Assembly: GCA_965153455.1 (NCBI GenBank)
Contig: OZ234499.1
Coordinates: 5,838,515-5,902,514 of the forward strand
DNA length: 64,000 bases
DNA from: Sphagnum compactum
Lineage: Eukaryota > Bryophyta > Sphagnopsida > Sphagnales
Reading direction: 5' to 3'
This document shows, in pieces, positions 38,161-49,598 of this stretch. The notes under the pieces were generated by a model. That model made no database searches, was not told the origin of the DNA, and saw only the letters and a list, made by a program, of their open reading frames with translations. The first letter of the stretch is position 1. Each line of letters opens with the position of its first letter. The position numbers and the translations under genes were made by a program.

Positions 38161-41100
38161 AGGGAAATTGTAGTAATGAATCGCACATGAAAACATCATG
38201 GAATTGGGGCAAATTTGATGAGGTAGTGCACAATAATCAACATAGGTAGTAGGTAGGCCAAACTAATCATCATTTGGACATCACATATCTAGTCCAAATT
38301 ACTTGATGTCAAGGCCACAATTGAATCAATTGCCATTTCATTAACAAAAGGTGATTATTTTCAAGCACATGTTTCAATGGGCACAACATACTTATTCATC
38401 GGGTTTTTATGTTACAAAATAACTTATTGCCTTTTGTCTCCATGATCTGGGCTAATTTCATAAACTATAGGTGGCACTTTGGAAAATTTGGAGAAAAATG
38501 TGGTATTGGATTACAAGTCTTTTAGGCACACCACCATAGGCAAGTTGGAAAGAGTCTAGACTACCAAATGAATTTTGTGTACCATGTAATGGATCTCCAT
38601 CAAGAAAGGAACATGCAAGTTTCAAATTTAAATTATAACCCCATCCCAAGCACCTTGAAAGGTGTTCATACCATTTGTACCAAAACATAACAACCTAAAA
38701 GGCACTTTAATTTCTGTTAAAATTTCATAATAGAGAGTTCATTATCACCTTCGTCAAGTTTTGGGTATTGGAACCTTAAAAAATGCATTCATTAAAAAAC
38801 AAAATAGGGATTTTACACTAATCTTGAACACAATAGCCATGGATAGAGATCCAACTTTAATTATCCACTATAGTCATTTCATCACAAGTTAATGCCACAA
38901 ACCTAGCTACTTGAATAACATATCTACCAATTACCAAAACCTGGTTGTAAACATGTTTAGCAATTTTCGATCAACTTTGTTACTCCAATGTTTATTGGGA
39001 TTTTTTTTTCAACTCCAAGAAACTAAATAAGGGTTTAAAATTTTCATAATCAATCATTAATTTTCCTTTGTTCAATAACATTAAAAAGATGCAAAATGTA
39101 TCACCTTTATTTTGTTGTCTCATTCACCTCCACCTTGAACTCATTCCAAAATAAAAGGCTAATTCATTGAGACATATGTTGTTTCATTTATAGCATGAAC
39201 ACATTTGGGATCCACAACCCTCACCCCCTATTCAATTCCCCTTCCCCCACATGAAGGCATTTTCATGAACCAAAAATCTTGGAATTTTTTAAGAATGTTT
39301 ATTTTCTTAGGCTTTTGTTTAGAAGTGGTAGGTGTGGTAAGTATATTTAAAGGGATAGATTCAAGCATGCATCTAATAAGGTTAGAGGTAGTACATAAAA
39401 CGTCAATTTCCACATCCATTTCAACAATAGTAGGTGTAGGTTCAAGGATTTGTCTAAGATAGTTTTTGAACTCCCCTTGCTTATTAGATTGTGTTTCATG
39501 AATGCCATGGACAATTTCAGGTTGAAATTGACTAAACCTTTAAAAAAAAAAAATTAAATTTGAATTTTGTAAATGGGCAAAATTTTGGGTGCCATATAGG
39601 TCTTAATAATGCACATAATTTACACAATGCACATTCATGGACAACAATTAACCAAGAACCTTCGAGAGTCTAGGAACTTGGCTACAAAGCATGGAAATCA
39701 AATATTAAATGAAAATGGAAGAATGTAGGGTTTTGAAGAAATTAGATGCCCATTTGCTTATTGCAACCAAGTTGCATTAATGGCATTGTACATTTCAACT
39801 TTTAGTCATCTATAGCTTGCCATTAGCTAGTGAAATTCACAAATCTATGAACCTTGAAACCACATATGATAGGTTGGTGTTTCCAAATATTAAATTGCGA
39901 TTGTCCCTTTTGATCCCCATGCTTTGGAGGCTTAATCAATCAAAATTGAGCAACCACATAATTAATTCCACGTTGAAACTTCAAGTTTTGACTTCAAATG
40001 ATTGTTAATGCACAACTCATTAATCACAACAATCAATAAAAATATGGTAATGAGTTTAGGGTCAAGATTTAGAAGTTAACCATAAAAGCTTCACTAAATA
40101 ATCAAATCTCAAATATAAATTTCACATTACAATGTGCACCATGTTCAACTAGATTTCACAAAAATCAAGTTGACTTGCCGTAAAATATGAATATGTTTTA
40201 AAACATTAATAATGTAAGTATTAGGGTTACAACTTATAGTTATGGATTTTGGAATCATTAAATTTTTTTGAAAGGTACAACTTATAGCCTTTAAGTGACG
40301 TGTTTGAGTGGTGAACCTTGACGCACATTGTAACTTGTAACATAATGTCACTCGATCATTCCAAAACAACATTTCCAAACTTTAGATTTCAAAGCAAAGG
40401 CAACAAATGTTGAATTGAACATTGCACAATGAAAATAAGATAGCCCTAGATTTCATTGTACAATGTAGAATGTACATACATGTAAACTCATTAAGGCATA
40501 AAGTTAGTAAGCATTAGCAATGAACATTGAAATCCATTGCAACATGAAGGTTAGAGGCGAGAAAGGTGAATGATTTTAACAAAGATTAGAGGTGACAAAG
40601 GTGAACAATTTCAGCAAACTTGAGGATGATGGAAAACGACTAGTTACCAAAATGATTTTGAAATGATGACATGAACAAGTAGTCCAAGCAAGGGGGGCCA
40701 CCTTCAAAATGAACAGCTACATGGTCATCATTTGTTGATTTTGTGATTAACCTAAGTCATAAATGATGACATATACACTGAACAACGATGGCCTTTGATG
40801 CGAGGCATGGTTGCCTTGGGTCCTTATGATGGTGAAATTTGAAAGCCTTTTGATAACATTATAACAAAAGTGACATAAAAAACAACCTTAACTTAAACTT
40901 AAAGTGTTCTTTTCATGGACCCCTTTTTCAAGTAAAAAATGGTAGTCCCCAAATTGTCATTTCTTCCAATACCAACACTAAGACCAATTTTATAGACCTA
41001 TTCAAAGGAACTCTATAACACTTTAGTACCTTGGCCAATTTGACACTCACTATATTATTTTCAGAAATGTTGAAATTTTCAAAAATTATTTCTTCCAAAT

Positions 41101-41860
41101 CAAAAAAATTGTGAAAGATAATAGTGAATATTTAAGAATACTCCATTTGTTGAAATGAAAATTTCAAAATAAATTAATTATTCGACAAACATGTGTTGAA
41201 ATGGCCAAGATACTACAACATACATTTTACAAGCATTCAAATGAATGCACAAATATGAATTTTTTCATCAAATTGTTTTGAACAAGAAGTAGGTTCAACT
41301 TGAAACTTGAAAAATAAACTTTCATTTTTAACCATATTCATAGTTACCTTTTAAAAATATCAATATCAAACCAACACATTATTTAATTCCATATAATCAC
41401 AAATAGCTGATCAAAACAAAAATGAAACACCATTTAGGGTAACATCATTTACATTGTTGATGTGATGAGAAAGTGAAAAAGGGTAGGGTGAACGGGCAAC
41501 ATGAAACACTTTATAAAAACCTCATGTGTTACAATAACACCCTTATTTACCATAACACATTGCAAATAAATAACAACTATGGAAAATATAACCCATGGAT
41601 GCCCATCAAAATTGCCAAAGTGAACCAATAGCCACATGCATACCATCCATTTAGCTATTTACAAAGTAGAAAAAGAAAGGAAAAGAAAAAACTTCTTTCT
41701 ATTTTTTGGGCGTCTTACTTGAAAACATGTATAGAAATTCAATGTTTTTTAAAAAATTGATTTTTTGGCAGTTTTTTTTTTCAACAAATCATTGCATTTG
41801 TGACAATATATTTTTCCAAAATTTCATAAAAGTGTGAAATTTCACCTTCAGCAAGATTTT
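38161..41860. other. Intergenic, AT-rich; no gene seen
   Basis: Some of 38.2-39.5 kb may be further remnants of relic 3, but I could not anchor them. Around 40545-40615 a GA-rich phrase (AGAGG(C/T)GA..AAGGTGAA) is repeated twice at short range. Confidence 0.4.
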
Positions 41861-41866
41861 ATGAAG

Positions 41867-42085
41867 GTGATTTTGTAGATTTTAGACATAAGGTGCAAGA
41901 GATATTGAATTTTGAGTAATTTTGTCATTGAACATTCAATAAAAAATAATTAAATGAAAATTAAATTTCAGACTTAGATTCAATACCATTCAATACTAAA
42001 TGAATGTGATTTTGTAGATTTTAGACATAAGGTGCAAGAGATATTGAATTTTGAGTAATTTTGTCATTGAACATTCAATAAAAAT
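41867..42085. repeat. Near-identical direct repeat, 139-bp period
   Basis: The segment beginning GTGATTTTGTAGATTTTAGA and running through AACATTCAATAAAAA (~79 bp) occurs at 41867 and again at 42006 with no difference I can see. Two decayed relatives follow at about 42287-42350 and 42440-42500, so this is a small array with one recent duplication. Confidence 0.8.
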
Positions 42086-42573
42086 ACAAATTTGAAATGA
42101 AAATGAAAATTTCAGTCTTTGATTCAACACCATTCAATATTACAAATACATGCTCAATGACACATGCCATAGTGGTGCACCTATTAAGGAAGCTAATTTG
42201 TTTGTCTCCCAAACATTGTGCCCTTCGTCACACACTTAATATTATTGGAACGCCCTTGATGAGTGGAGGCGCATTTTAGATTGTTTTTTAATGTTTAGAC
42301 ATATGATGCAAGAGTTATTAAATGTTGAACAATTTTGTCAAAAAAAATTCAACAAAATTAAAACCAAATAAAAATTAGGGAAACTAGGGTGTGTTCTTGG
42401 TATTGTCGAAAAGAAAAGCCCTTGATTAGTGGAGATTTTTTGAAGGTGATCTTGTAACTCTTAGACCCATGGTGCAAAGATATAATGAACCTTTGAGAAT
42501 CATTTGGAAAGAGAAATTAGTTTGGTTACAAGTTCACACATGGACTAATGGCACATGCCACACTAGTTATTAT

Positions 42574-42718
42574 TCTATATAGTAAAGGACGTCGTGGTCG
42601 TGAAGCTTCGGGATGAAATGAAGCTTTCCGTCGGGATGAAACGAAGCTAAACCCTAAAACATGAACAAAACATTGTTGAAATAACACACCTGTGCATTAG
42701 GCACGGGGTTCAAACTAG
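42574..42718 (+). mobile_element. Miniature Helitron, copy B (145 bp)
   Basis: It begins TCTATATAGTAAAGGACGTC, a canonical Helitron 5' TC end, and finishes GTTCAAACTAG before a host T. The subterminal hairpin has stem CCTGTGC (42689-42695), loop ATTAG, and stem GCACGGG (42701-42707). Both ends match copies A and C, but the ~700-900-bp interior is absent. It is a deletion derivative that kept only the terminal sequences. Confidence 0.85.
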
Positions 42719-43569
42719 TATTATTATAAAGGCAAGCTGCTTGGAGACCTGTTTTTGCTTAACATTTTCATCTCTTCTTTTGTTTTTGGGTTTGAACTTT
42801 TGAACTTTGAACTCTTGGGTTGTGAGCCAAACAAATTCTCCCCAAAAATTTCCTTGGATTGAACTTTTTTTTTCAAGTTTTGTACCCTTGAATCGAATAA
42901 AGGATGATGGATATGGCCTTTTAGGAATCTCTTCCATACTATTAGCCCCTAATCTTCATGTTTTCATAGAGGTGTGAATCATCATCTTATACTTATTTAT
43001 TTTATTTTTTTCGCTTTTACATTGCTATGAAATATAGCAATCAAAATTGAAATGAAGATAGGAAAATATGGTTTATCCCAACAACCATTTTGGACCAATT
43101 TTTTACTTGTTTTTGGGGCTATTGTGAATTCATCATTTGGTCCATGTATTCTTCAACTTCATCCCTTATAGATTCATGACATCTATCCAGTATGAATCAT
43201 CCAAAATTTGATGGGCAACTTTCCGTCTAAATTTCAGGCCTTAATGAGCATACAGATGCATTCCGATTTTAAAGTTTTAATTAAAAATTAAAAAAAATTA
43301 AAAATTAAATCTATAAAATTTAATTAATTAAAAAAATTAATTATTATTATTTTTCCTGTGGTACCCAGTGGGAAAAAAAGAGAAAAATAAATGCCGAGCA
43401 TTTCAAAAATACAGAACGATCACTCTAGTGGGCAATCTAGTGATTTTTTTTTTTTTTGAAACGCCCTGCGAACAAACAACAACAGAGGAAAAAATATGCT
43501 CGGTAAGGTAAGGTGCCCTCCGATTACACTAAACAAATCGGAGCATGTCTTTGCCGGAAATTAAGTAAT
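42719..43569. other. Intergenic, AT-rich to mixed; no gene seen
   Basis: It contains runs of AATT-rich sequence (43265-43350) and poly-T near 43445-43459. Base composition begins to rise towards the GC island that follows. Confidence 0.5.
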
Positions 43570-43885
43570 TGCTCGGAGTAAAATAAGTGAGTGCCCTTGT
43601 TCCCCTTTGATTGCATGTTCCCTTGTGCTTGCGTTCCCCCCTAAGGCCACCCATGGTAAAAAAAAAAAATAATAATAATAAAACATCAGTAAATTAAATT
43701 TTTTACTCGGAGTAAAACAAGTCCGTGCCCTTCTTTGTTCCCTTCTGCCTGCGTTCCCCTAAGCCCACCGAAGCTAGAAGGAAAAGTACAGTCAAAAAAC
43801 CATCGGTAAATAACACTCGATTACCCGGCGTAAAATAATAAGCGAGTGCTTTGTTCCCCTCTACCTACGGGCGTTCCCCTCAGGC
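43570..43885 (+). repeat. Three degenerate promoter-proximal repeats
   Basis: The phrase CTCGGAGTAAAA, then (A)AG(T)GAGTGCCC and a TTGTTCCCCT..GCGTTCCCC tail, occurs at about 43572, 43706 and 43824 (third copy: CCCGGCGTAAAA). Spacings are 134 and 118 bp. They lie 0.7-1.0 kb upstream of the start codon at 44545 and could be regulatory or merely repetitive. Confidence 0.6.
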
Positions 43886-44540
43886 GACCGGCTACACCCG
43901 GTTGCGGATGCGGGAGGGAGCCCGGCCCGGGCGGGGTGGGGGGGGCCCACAGGGGGTGCGGTCCGGGTGGCGTCCAGTTCGCTGGGGAAAAGGAGATGGA
44001 GACCCGGGGGGCGGGGAAGACGGGTCGACGACGATGACGACGACGACGGCCCACGCCATCACGAGGATGGATCTTCGTCTTCTTCTTCTTCCTGCAAGTG
44101 CCTTGTGTAGATAAGAGGCACTGGGAATGAGCGCAATCGTGGCTGCACTCGGAGTTGTTGGAAATCTTTGGAGTGCTCTCCGGTCTGCGCCTCCTCCTCA
44201 TCTGGTGCGGTCGTTGAGCCAAGAAGGGACGAGAACGAGAACCAGCGGCAGCAGCAGCCGTAGTAGCTCTTCTGTTGTTGGAGAATCCATCCTTTCTGAA
44301 TCCGATTCGGAAGAAGCTGTAGGAAAATTGCTGCGATTCCGGATCCTCCCCAGACGGATTCTCTGGTGTGTCTGGACTCTCGACGACGCCCAGACCGAGG
44401 CGGTGGCAGGAGCTTGCACTAAAAAGAACCGGGCGGACGGGCCGGGGGGGTGCGGGAAGACGACGAGGATTGGATTGAAGACGTCCCCCCCCCCGCCCCC
44501 CCGCCACCAATCCATGAGCTGGTGGGCCGTTGCTGGGAAG
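43880..44540 (+). promoter_or_regulatory. GC-rich (CpG-rich) island upstream of the 44545 gene
   Basis: In an otherwise AT-rich, CpG-poor window this ~660-bp stretch is dominated by G and C with many CGs, for example CGACGACGATGACGACGACG near 44026. It ends at the ATG of the three-exon gene, so it is probably promoter plus 5' UTR. Long open frames on both strands here are expected from the composition and are not called as genes. Confidence 0.6.
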
Positions 44541-44544
44541 AGGA

Positions 44545-46095
44545 ATGGATCCCTCTTTCTCCTCCGGCGCTGCATCGTCATCGCCTTCTGAAGACGATGA
44601 ATGGGGTCTCTTTCTCTCTTCCTCGGCCCTCTCTCTGTGTCTCTCTTTCTCTGTGTTTCCATCCCCATCTTTTCCTTTCCTGCGACCCGATGAATTTTGG
44701 CTTATATATGTATGTATGTGTTTGGCCCGAGGAAAGAGATTTTTTTTACGCTGGGAGGGGGGGGAGGAGAAGTGGTACCATACGAGGATTCAATTTGGGG
44801 ATTTGTTGTTTGTTGCTGCTGTGATGATTACTTTGATGACAACTTCAGCTTAGTAGGTTGCAGATGGTAAATAAATTGCATGCTTTCTTCATGTCATCAT
44901 CTGACATGAAGAAAAGAATGCAATTTATTTATAGGTAAATAATGTCAGACCATGGGATTTCAAGTGTTGTATGATCATCTAACAAGTGAATGCAGAAAGA
45001 AAAAAAACCTTTTGATTTGCGTTCTTAGTCTTTTTCTCTCTGCTTCTTGGAGGAGGATGGATGATGCTTGCTACACATCTTTCAGGAGTAATCAATCTGG
45101 TCTTTTTTCTTTTTCCTTATATAAGACCTGGAACTAATGACCCAAGGTTGGGTTTTAAACCTGTTGTTCTGTTTTCTATTTTTTTTATATAGATATCAAT
45201 TTTCATCATATTGTTTATTTCTACAGAATGAATGTAGCTTGCAGCACTTCTGTGACCATTTTATGAAACACTGAGAATCAGTAGCTCAGCACATGCTGAT
45301 GATGATGATGCTGCTGCTGCTGATGATGATGCTGCTTGTCCCTTGCAAGGGGGGTTATTGGTCTGAATGCCTCCATGGTGGTCTCACCTTGGCAGGTGTG
45401 TTGAGCAGATTCTCTCACCTGTTTTGATACATAGTTTCTTCTTGGTAAACTGATCAGATGCGGAAGGATTTGAGATACCAAGCCTTGAGGCAAACCGCCC
45501 TGTTGCACCGACTCAGAAAGAGCGGTCGGAGTCCAAGGAGTCCTTCAGGCCTGCATTTCAGAGAGTATGAATTTGTTAATGCTTCTACCTACCTCTATGT
45601 GAGAGAACTTTTAGTTCATTCTCTTTTGTATAGCCCCCCGCATGTAAAATCTTGTTTTTTTTTTTTTTTGTTGGAGGTTAGGGTTTTGGATCTTGTTTGT
45701 TTCAGAAACAATGGATATAATTTAATGTCATTCAATGAAAAGGTTCGCTGAGTGAGTGGCTTATTTTCTTCCTTACAAATGGGTTTGGTGCTTGGGATAT
45801 ATTCCAGACAGTGATCGGGAGTGAAAACATTTACTTGGGTCCTCATGGGGCACCCCCACAGCAAACCCGAGGCCAGGAGACTGCTGTGACCACTGCCACA
45901 TCTCGAAAGCAACGCTTAAAACAGAAGCTGAAGGATGCTGAAAAGAGAGTAGCAGTTACAGGCCACGAGAACAAAGTGGAAGTCCTCCAAGATTTGATGG
46001 GAAGCAAGCATGAGAGTGTAATGGCACCAAGGAACTCAGAAGAGTGGCTTGACCCATACTGCCACGAATCACAATTTAAGCGTTCCTCAAACTAA
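44545..46095 (+). CDS. Unrecognised plant protein, 151 aa, three exons
   Basis: Exons 44545-44605, 45458-45564 and 45808-46095 total 456 nt and close in phase. Exon 1 encodes an acidic, Ser-rich start (MDPSFSSGAASSSPSEDDEW). Exon 2 continues DAEGFEIPSLEANRP. Exon 3 has NIYLGPHGAPPQQ, a basic helix-prone stretch SRKQRLKQKLKDAEKR, then ENKVEVLQDLM, and ends near WLDPYCHESQF. The mixed acidic/basic makeup and lack of a signal peptide or membrane span suggest a nuclear or cytosolic protein; I cannot name the family. Exon 3 is firm. The exon 1 donor (G/GTCTCT) is weak and rests mainly on phase and on the DDEWDAEGF junction reading well. An alternative first exon cannot be excluded. Confidence 0.75.
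44869..44930. repeat. Near-perfect hairpin in intron 1 of the 151-aa gene
   Basis: AAATAAATTGCATGC.. (44869-44896) pairs with the inverted ..GCAATTTATTT (44902-44930). The stem is ~28 bp with one mismatch and one bulge, and the loop is only 5 nt (TCATC). It may be a tiny MITE remnant or an RNA hairpin. Confidence 0.75.
45295..45336. repeat. TGATGA/TGCTGC trinucleotide microsatellite
   Basis: Alternating GATGAT and GCTGCT units lie in intron 1, about 120 bp before exon 2. The open minus-strand frame with a histidine run that this creates is not a gene. Confidence 0.7.
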
Positions 46096-46862
46096 GGATA
46101 AAATTTTCAGCAACACTGCTAGACTGGGGTTGACATAAGAGTTTGCATATGATGTGGTGGTATTTGTGTGTGGCCTAGTGTTGGGTACTTTGTGCAAGAA
46201 AGGTACAGCCTCCTAGTATGCTGGTTTGTGATTCCACATGGGTGTTCTGAGAGTAGCCTGTAGGGGGGTGGTTTGTGGAAACAGAAGGTTATATGGCGGA
46301 ATGAATGGACTGAAATGTTGGGGGGGGGTGGGGGCTGGAAGATGGAGACTTGGCCACAAACTGCATTTTGGGTTATGGGTTTGATTTGGCAGCAGCTATG
46401 TAATATGCCATGACTGCAATTTTGATGATAAAGAATCTCTTGCACTTTTTTTCTCTGAGGAAAAGGGTCTTATTGATTTGCTAAGTTGGTTCTTGGACCA
46501 CAACAACCCTGGCACTAATGTTTTGAGTTTAGTCTTGTTGTAGATCGTAGTTTGTATCATCAGCAAACAGTCTCTTGGAGTTTAACATCTTCTTCTTGTT
46601 TCTTCTTCTTCCTGCTTGTTTGATGCAGGTACCTATCCCTTCCATTTAAGGGTGATAGGGGAAGAAGCATGGTTGTTGTCTGGCACTTTGAATCCATGAA
46701 TTCTGCAAATTTCAATGGGTTTCTTCAAATTTGTCATAAGATTAGGCTTCTGCAGTGGTTCTGAACTTCCAATATGCACCTCATAAGACAAGGAAACTGG
46801 AGCAAAAAAATGCTCAGAACAACTCTACCACCAATTTTCTTCAAATTTGTCACAAGGTTAAG
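46096..46862. other. Probable 3' UTR of the 151-aa gene, then intergenic
   Basis: G-runs at 46320-46334. A phrase with GAACTTCCAATATGCACCTC and then AGACAAGGAAACTGGAGCA (46762-46805) recurs in similar form at 47187-47237, on the other side of the MITE at 46863-47176. Confidence 0.45.
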
Positions 46863-47176
46863 TGGTGCTCAGTATGCAAAAATATTTCTCACATCCAAGT
46901 TTAATTATTTACTTTTTCCTAAACCCACCCGTAAAAGATAAAACTAGGAGTGCAAATAGGTGGGAGACTGCTAATAGAAACCCACCTGGATCAATCAAAC
47001 ACTCTAGCCAATGGACAGCAGGTGTTAGGCTTTGCTGCGCCTTTCACCAGCCTCAGCAAACTCTGCAAAATGCTGGGCTAAAACCATTTTGCTGAGCCAA
47101 AACTGGCATGGTTTCGCATGTCTTCATCCAAGTTATATTTTGCAGGGTCACATACTGAACACTGGTGGAGTTGCTC
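46863..47176. mobile_element. Degenerate Tourist-like MITE
   Basis: It begins near TGGTGCTCAGTATG and ends GGGTCACATACTGAACACTG followed by GTGGAGTTGCTC. Interior blocks (ATTTCTCACATCCAAG, CCCACCTGGATCAATCA, GCTGAGCCAAAACTGGCAT) match the 49245-49598 copy. It sits inside a duplicated host phrase. The open frames across it are not genes. Confidence 0.7.
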
Positions 47177-47459
47177 TTCTGTACTTTGTTCTGCACTTCC
47201 AAAATGTGCCTCATAAGAAGACAAGGAAACTGGAGCAACATAATAATAGAATGGTCAAGCTCCTACCTGTTATGTTGGGTAACACACCAGGCGAGCCACC
47301 CAACAGAATGGGCAAGGGTGAGGCACATTCCCATGAGATTATTATAGTCTGGTTCAACAATTTCCAACAAAATAAAAATCCATGTTCAACAGACACATTT
47401 TGGTCACTATTATATGAGTGTACGATCATCACTGGAAGATTACGTCATGTAATGTGATC

Positions 47460-48933
47460 AATAAAATGACATAATCTGCCACCCTAGACCTGACTCATGC
47501 AGAAAACTGATCCCTGTTTTTTGTCAGAGCAGATGGGAAGACATTGTCATGCTAATGTCAATACACCCAGAAACAGAATAGTATGAAAAACACCATTTTT
47601 GTTGGATTTGCTTAATGTACATATCAAACAAGAAGCTAAAATAAACTCAACTATATACCCTAAGTATCTTTACCATTCCAGCATCTTCTTGGTGATTTTA
47701 TTTTATTTTATTTTCAGTTTGGTAGTAAAAATAAAAATTTCCTGAAATTCCTACAGTTGAGGAGAAGGGGAAAAAAGGGAATTTTTTTTTAAAAATCAAG
47801 TAAATTTGCACTACTTATGCACACCGCACCACCAAGCTTTAGGGCAGGTAGTAACTAGTAATATCAAACAAAATTTCTACAACTTTTGGCATTTGCGATG
47901 AGTCAATTTAAAGAAAAATCGACATTTATTGAAAATAATTTTAATTATTACCGGAATGGTTAAAGTACACTACAGTATTCCAACGAAGCACATCTTACAT
48001 GTTGGAATAGGCCCCCATAATCATGCACTAGTATGTGGACACAGTGGGACAATTTGTCCAGAAGCTCTGAGACATCATCATATGCCCATTTCTTAAGGCC
48101 TTCGACCCGTGTTTGGCAACATATAAGATGCTCATAAACACCCAGGATTAGTCATTTTGAAAAATAATAATTTCCCACAATATTTCAAAAGATTCTTCAT
48201 TTTTCCTTTGTATCTTTTTTTTCTCTTTCAAAAAAAAATTTATTTTAGGAAAATTTTCACATTTCTTAAAAGTAATGTAATTTGTGCTGAAGCTGCCAAG
48301 GCACTACAATAATGTGGAGAGCGTAGTATAAATTTTGAAAGGGCTAAAAATATAAAAGTTATTGCTTTTGATTGGCCGACCATAATGATTGACCCAAATG
48401 GTGGGTATTTAAACGGTTTCTCACTCTATACTCAGCATCTCCTTCATAACAATGCATTTAGGGTCTTAACTACATTTGCCACATCCAAATTATGGGGTTA
48501 ATCCCGCACCCACAAACAACAAATATGGGATTGCATACACTGGGAGAGTGGGTAAACACCACACATGGACCATCTTCATGATCGGTTAAACCCAATGACA
48601 TTCAAACTGCAACCCATCACTATGGCCAGTGAATCAACAGCAGTCAATTTTAATTTACAAGTTCTCCTCAGGAACACAATAGTTTGTGCATTTGTACCAG
48701 CCCAAACTCATTTTGTCAAGTCTCAAAACTACTTAATGGATGTATTCCTCTTTCAAAATATGTGTATGGAGTCCGTCACATATACCTCCTGCCATTGAGA
48801 TACTCTTATTGTCCAACTTTTCATGTTTATGGGTGGGGATGAGGAATAATTGACACTCTACCCTTGCTGGATGTGATAAACACTGATAGAGGCCCAAATA
48901 GGGGGGGGGGGTGTGGGTATGGAGATGCCCTTC
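47460..48933. other. Intergenic; no gene seen
   Basis: AT-rich with a poly-G run at 48901-48911. Only short frames without motifs. Confidence 0.45.
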
Positions 48934-49247
48934 TTAGAGCATCTACACCGCCACACAGGCAAACAACTCCTGTATTTTAGAATAGAATACTGTTTAATGA
49001 TCACTGTCCCCACTCACAAAAGACATAAAAGTCCTTTTAAACATTCAAAGACCATTTACGTCTTTGCATCTGGATGAGTAATAGTCACTCTCCAAATCCA
49101 TAGCAGAAAAAAGCTTTTAAAGGGGTTTAAACGACCACTGCAAAACGGACCATCAATACAGGAGAGCAGCAGGATCGGCGCTATCTTGCTACATGAATTT
49201 AATGAAAAGGGGTGTTTGCCTTGCCGTATGGGGTGGAGATACTCTTA
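48934..49247. mobile_element. Tourist-like (PIF/Harbinger-type) MITE with TTA target duplication
   Basis: A TTA at 48934-48936 precedes GAGCATCTACACC, and GGTGGAGATACTC precedes a TTA at 49245-49247. The inverted ends continue inward to GGCAAACA and its complement TGTTTGCC. A 3-bp TTA duplication and a GAG(C/T)ATCTCCA-type end are typical of PIF/Harbinger MITEs. There is no coding capacity. Confidence 0.8.
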
Positions 49248-49598
49248 GAGCATCTCCAGCAGTGCTCAGTATTTCTCACAATCCCAACTTTAGTTATTTA
49301 TTTATTTGCAAATAAATAGCCATAAAACTGAAACTGGAACAGCAAATAGCAAACCACCTGGACCAATCATTATGATGGGCCAATCAAAAACACAGAGCAC
49401 CAATTGGATCATATTGATTACACTCTTTTCTGCACGTTCAGAGTTTTGCTGTTCCCTTTACCGGCCACCCTAAATAGTGCACCATTAGGGCAGAGAGCCA
49501 AAACCATTTTCCCTGAGCCAAATCAGCATATTTTGACTTTTCTTCATCCAATTGTACTGTGCAGGATCACAGACTGAGCACCTCTCGAGATCCTCTAA
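49245..49598. mobile_element. Tourist-like MITE abutting the previous one
   Basis: TTA is followed by GAGCATCTCCAGCAGTGCTC at the left; the right end is GACTGAGCACCTCTCGAGAT then CCTCTAA. The inverted ends match at about 19 of 24 positions. The right flank is TAA where TTA would be expected. Its left TTA is also the right target copy of the 48934 element. Related copies lie at 46863 and 22137. Confidence 0.75.

Noticed and set aside
43821-44510. 229-codon minus-strand open frame in the GC island
   Set aside because: Composition is Pro/Arg/Ser-rich as expected from GC-rich DNA, competing long frames exist on the other strand (44127-44591), and no domain is seen.
47032-47457. 141-codon plus-strand open frame
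   Set aside because: It crosses the MITE end and flanking repeat with no motifs.
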